From Arenibacterium halophilum (GTDB lineage: Bacteria; Pseudomonadota; Alphaproteobacteria; Rhodobacterales; Rhodobacteraceae): DNA of 64,000 nucleotides. The translations under genes were made by a program, and so were the position numbers. The notes beneath the pieces are model-generated. The model was given only the letters and a program-made list of their open reading frames with translations, was not told the DNA's origin and did not search any database. Below are positions 61,215-64,000 of the stretch, in pieces. How positions within the stretch are numbered: the first letter of the stretch is position 1; every line of letters begins with the position of its first letter. The stretch lies in assembly GCF_005938225.1 (NCBI RefSeq), contig NZ_VCPC01000001.1, positions 372,001-436,000 of the forward strand, written 5' to 3'.

Positions 61215-62258
61215 ATGCGATCCACCACCATGAACGATGCCATCGCCCTCTCTGAAACACCTTTCCCGGCCCAGAACATCCTTATCCACCGGGCCGAGGA
61301 TTTTTGCGTCGTCGAAGGCGTGAACGAAGGTGACACGCTGTCGATCCTGGGCGAGCTTGAGGCCGACGATACCTATGCCCTGTCCGGGGGGGCCACTGCG
61401 CAGCGCCTTGCCTTGCTGACACATGGCGACGGAACGCTGGAAATCGCCAGTGGCAGCGCCGTTGGCCGAACCGGGGCCCCCCTGCATCTGGATTGCGCTC
61501 TGGTTCTGATGTCGGCGGACGGTCAGACGCATGACGCGATCGTGCTGGTGGAAACCGATTCCGATCAGACCGTGGCTGCCGTTTACCTTCTGCCGCTGGA
61601 GCCGCTGCGCGTCGGCGCACCCTATCGGCTGGTCAAGGCCGAACGCGCCGCCGTACGTCAGACCTTTGCCCAGATCGCCTGTGTGTCTTTCTCGCGCGGG
61701 ACGAACATCACCCTGGCGACCGGTGCCCAGGTCCCGATTGAAAAGCTGCGGATCGGCGACCGCGTACTGACGCGCGACAACGGCCCCCAAGCGGTGCGCT
61801 GGATCGGGCAGACCACGGTGCGCGCAGCCGGCGAATTCGCCCCCATCGTGATTGCGCCCGGCACATTGAACAACCTGAACGAACTGGTGGTCAGCCCGCA
61901 TCACCGCCTGTTCGTGTATCAGCGCAGCGATCAACTGGGCGTTGGCCGGGCCGAGTTGCTTGTCAAGGCGCGCCACCTTGTCAACGGCACCACGGTGCGG
62001 GTGCGGTCGGGCGGGTACATCGACTATTTCCAGATCCTGTTCGACAGCCATCACATCATCTACGCCGAAGGCATTGCCGCCGAATCCATGCTGGTGGAAC
62101 CGCGCACGCGCCCGGCTCTGCCACCTGAGTTGCTGGACCGGCTACCCGGACTTCTGCCCAACCATGGCAGCCGCGACGCACATGGCACCGACGTTCAGAA
62201 GGCGTTGCTGGACCGCCCCGATGCCATCGACCTGCTGCGCCGCGCCTCGATGCAGTAG
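61215..62258 (+). CDS. Hint-domain protein
   Basis: A 347-residue protein. An N-terminal region (about 1-150) of beta-rich sequence is followed by a Hint domain (about 156-310): SFSRGTNITLATGAQVPIEKL, GDRVLTRDNGPQAVRWIG, VSPHHRLFV and later DSHHIIYAEGIAAES. Hint domains are autoprocessing folds shared with inteins and hedgehog. The usual nucleophile position (CFxxGT) holds Ser158 here, with a cysteine two residues earlier. The family is abundant in Rhodobacterales, often fused to RTX repeats. The start is either 61215 or the ATG at 61230. Confidence 0.8.
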   Translation: MRSTTMNDAIALSETPFPAQNILIHRAEDFCVVEGVNEGDTLSILGELEADDTYALSGGATAQRLALLTHGDGTLEIASGSAVGRTGAPLHLDCALVLMSADGQTHDAIVLVETDSDQTVAAVYLLPLEPLRVGAPYRLVKAERAAVRQTFAQIACVSFSRGTNITLATGAQVPIEKLRIGDRVLTRDNGPQAVRWIGQTTVRAAGEFAPIVIAPGTLNNLNELVVSPHHRLFVYQRSDQLGVGRAELLVKARHLVNGTTVRVRSGGYIDYFQILFDSHHIIYAEGIAAESMLVEPRTRPALPPELLDRLPGLLPNHGSRDAHGTDVQKALLDRPDAIDLLRRASMQ

Positions 62259-62621
62259 TTAATAGAAAAACTCCTCGCGCACGATCTTGCCATCGGCCAC
62301 GTGGTAAACTGCCACTTCCTTCATTTCGAAAGCGTTTCCAGTGGCCTTTTCACGCCCCTGCGCCTCGAAGATAACGGCAAACCGGTCATCGCCATGCGGA
62401 AATGGATCGCTGACCGTTCCATCGGTCATCTCCATGTTCTGATCCCACCAGTCATGCTTGGCCTTGATCCCATCCAGCCCCGCGCATTCACGGCCCGAGC
62501 CCGTATCGCGCGCCTCAACCGAGATCGCGTGATCGGCATAAAGCTTATCCAGGTTCTCGGCAGTCCGGTTTTCGCGGCAACCGGCAACCAGTTCTGCGGC
62601 AATCTCTTCCAGTTTCATCAT
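62259..62621 (-). CDS. NTF2/SnoaL-like protein
   Basis: A 120-residue single-domain protein of the NTF2-like fold (LDKLYADHAISVEA, then GLDGIKAKHDWWDQNME and VYHVADGKIVREEFFY). SnoaL-like members are isomerases, hydrolases or binding proteins; this one carries no diagnostic catalytic set. It starts at ATGATG after GGAGGAAA and ends immediately against the convergent Hint gene. It stands alone and its role is unknown. Confidence 0.78.
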   Translation of the reverse strand: MMKLEEIAAELVAGCRENRTAENLDKLYADHAISVEARDTGSGRECAGLDGIKAKHDWWDQNMEMTDGTVSDPFPHGDDRFAVIFEAQGREKATGNAFEMKEVAVYHVADGKIVREEFFY

Positions 62622-62732
62622 TTTCCTCCAAAATGTTCACGTATTGTTCCCACCCTGCCATAGCCCGTCGATTCGGGCCAGCGCCTTTCGCACGCGCTTG
62701 CGCCGCGCCATGGCTTGTCCTATTGCGATGCC

Positions 62733-64000
62733 ATGCTTGACGCCGCTTCCAACCGCTCCGAATTGCCCGCCGAAATCGCCCGGCGGCGCACCTTTGCCAT
62801 CATCTCGCACCCGGATGCGGGCAAGACGACGCTGACCGAAAAATTCCTGCTGTACGGTGGCGCGATCCAGATGGCGGGCCAGGTCCGTGCCAAGGGCGAA
62901 GCGCGGCGCACGCGGTCGGACTTCATGCAGATGGAAAAAGACCGGGGCATTTCCGTCTCGGCCTCGGCCATGTCGTTCGACTATGCCAACTATCGGTTCA
63001 ATCTTGTCGACACGCCCGGCCACAGCGATTTCTCCGAAGACACCTACCGCACCCTAACGGCGGTGGATGCGGCGATCATGGTGATCGACGGTGCCAAGGG
63101 CGTCGAAAGCCAGACCCAGAAACTGTTCGAAGTGTGTCGCCTGCGCGACCTGCCGATCTTGACCTTTTGCAACAAAATGGATCGGGAAAGCCGGGATGTC
63201 TTCGAGATCATTGACGAAATACAGGAAAACCTGGCCATCGACGTGACTCCGGCCAGCTGGCCCATCGGCATGGGCCGCGATTTCCTTGGCTGTTATGACA
63301 TCCTGCGCGACCGGCTGGAGCTGATGGATCGCGCCGACCGCAACAAGGTGGCGCAAAGCATTGAAATCAAAGGGCTGGACGATCCCAAGCTGGCCGAGCA
63401 CGTTCCTGCCGCGCAGCTTGAGAAACTGCGCGAAGAGCTTGAGATGGCGCGCGAACTGCTGCCCCCGCTTGATGCCAAATCCATGGCCGAGGGTTCGCTG
63501 ACGCCGATCTGGTTCGGTTCGGCGATCAATTCCTTCGGTGTGAAGGAACTGATGGAAGGCATCGCGAACTATGGCCCCGAGCCGCAGATTCAATCCGCCA
63601 CCCCGCGCGAGATTTTACCCGAGGAAACAAAGGTTTCCGGCTTTGTCTTCAAAGTGCAGGCCAATATGGACCCCAAGCACCGCGACCGGGTGGCCTTTGT
63701 GCGCATGGCCTCGGGGCACTTCCGTCGCGGCATGAAGCTGACGCATGTGCGGTCAAAGAAGCCGATGACGATCTCGAACCCGGTGATGTTTCTGGCGTCT
63801 GACCGGGAACTGGCGGAAGAGGCCTGGGCCGGTGATATCATCGGCATTCCGAACCACGGCCAGTTGCGCATCGGCGACACGCTGACCGAGGGCGAAGACC
63901 TGCGGGTTACGGGCATCCCTTCTTTCGCGCCTGAACTGTTGCAGGGCGTGCGCGCGGGCGATCCTATGAAGGCCAAGCACCTGGAAAAGGCGCTGATGCA
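62733..64000 (+). CDS. prfC: Peptide chain release factor 3, 5' part (runs off window)
   Basis: The first ~422 residues of RF3, continuing past base 64000. The GTPase motifs are clear: G1 SHPDAGKTTLTEK, the switch region with DRGISVSASAMSF, G3 VDTPGHSDF and G4 CNKMDR. The later domain II stretch FVFKVQANMDPKHRDRVAF is typical of RF3 and excludes EF-G or LepA. RF3 recycles RF1/RF2 after termination. The ATG at 62733 gives the conserved N-terminus; an ATG five bases earlier is out of frame. No strong ribosome binding site is visible. Confidence 0.94.
   Translation, partial: MLDAASNRSELPAEIARRRTFAIISHPDAGKTTLTEKFLLYGGAIQMAGQVRAKGEARRTRSDFMQMEKDRGISVSASAMSFDYANYRFNLVDTPGHSDFSEDTYRTLTAVDAAIMVIDGAKGVESQTQKLFEVCRLRDLPILTFCNKMDRESRDVFEIIDEIQENLAIDVTPASWPIGMGRDFLGCYDILRDRLELMDRADRNKVAQSIEIKGLDDPKLAEHVPAAQLEKLREELEMARELLPPLDAKSMAEGSLTPIWFGSAINSFGVKELMEGIANYGPEPQIQSATPREILPEETKVSGFVFKVQANMDPKHRDRVAFVRMASGHFRRGMKLTHVRSKKPMTISNPVMFLASDRELAEEAWAGDIIGIPNHGQLRIGDTLTEGEDLRVTGIPSFAPELLQGVRAGDPMKAKHLEKALM

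Overview
The window is about 64 kb of GC-rich chromosomal DNA. It is densely packed, with many stop/start overlaps of the ATGA and TGATG type, and it shows no rRNA, tRNA, transposase, integrase or CRISPR array. Gene content and order point to a marine alphaproteobacterium of the Rhodobacterales (Roseobacter group). The signs are a TRAP dicarboxylate transporter with DctB/DctD, a cysG-DUF2849-cysI-cysH-DUF934-fpr sulfate assimilation operon beside an Lrp-type regulator, a form II (AYRGAGR) cox cluster, DUF1217 and Hint-domain proteins, RTX calcium-binding proteins, and family-2 glycosyltransferases mixed with sulfotransferase-like genes. This placement is an inference from content, not from a marker-gene tree.

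Layout. 1-5.2 kb: the 5' end of tgt, a SPFH/NfeD pair, a DUF1217 protein, two Fe-S assembly genes, a TfoX-like gene and tpiA. 5.2-12.7 kb (minus strand): a DUF1206 membrane protein and dctB-dctD-dctP-dctQ-dctM. 12.7-18.9 kb: an Lrp-family gene diverging from the assimilatory sulfate operon. 19-21.1 kb: an RTX protein and infC, which appears to start at ATA. 21.1-31.4 kb (minus strand): coxS-coxL-coxM, a molybdopterin-binding protein, XdhC, an OmpA-family protein with a charged repeat arm, and the CoxE/CoxD-like VWA and MoxR pair. 31.6-37.8 kb: a glycosyltransferase/sulfotransferase cluster ending in an unrecognised gene. 37.8-54.6 kb: mainly housekeeping genes (pyrC, a second RTX protein, pyrE, dnaB, alr, mlaE-mlaF, a PqiA-like gene, radA, cvpA, purF, surE-pcm-nlpD). 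54.7-57.2 kb: a DUF815 ATPase and tatABC on the minus strand. 57.3-64 kb: a YafY-type regulator, an orphan ABC ATPase, an AlkC-like protein, an SDR, a Hint-domain protein, an NTF2-like protein and the 5' part of prfC.

How the genes work together. DctB/DctD probably sense dicarboxylates and control dctPQM. This DctD lacks the GAFTGA loop and the Walker A lysine, so it should not work as a sigma54 activator; two palindromes upstream of dctP sit where a sigma70-type activator would bind. The cys operon encodes APS reduction, sulfite reduction, siroheme synthesis and a flavoprotein reductase. The cox cluster encodes a form II molybdenum hydroxylase with its maturation factors. Between its two parts lie a dispersed intergenic repeat and a 36-codon membrane protein with an ideal ribosome binding site and a perfect CRP-type box. 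The glycosyltransferase cluster contains a fusion of a degenerate sulfotransferase-like domain with a glycosyltransferase and is the least explained multi-gene unit here.
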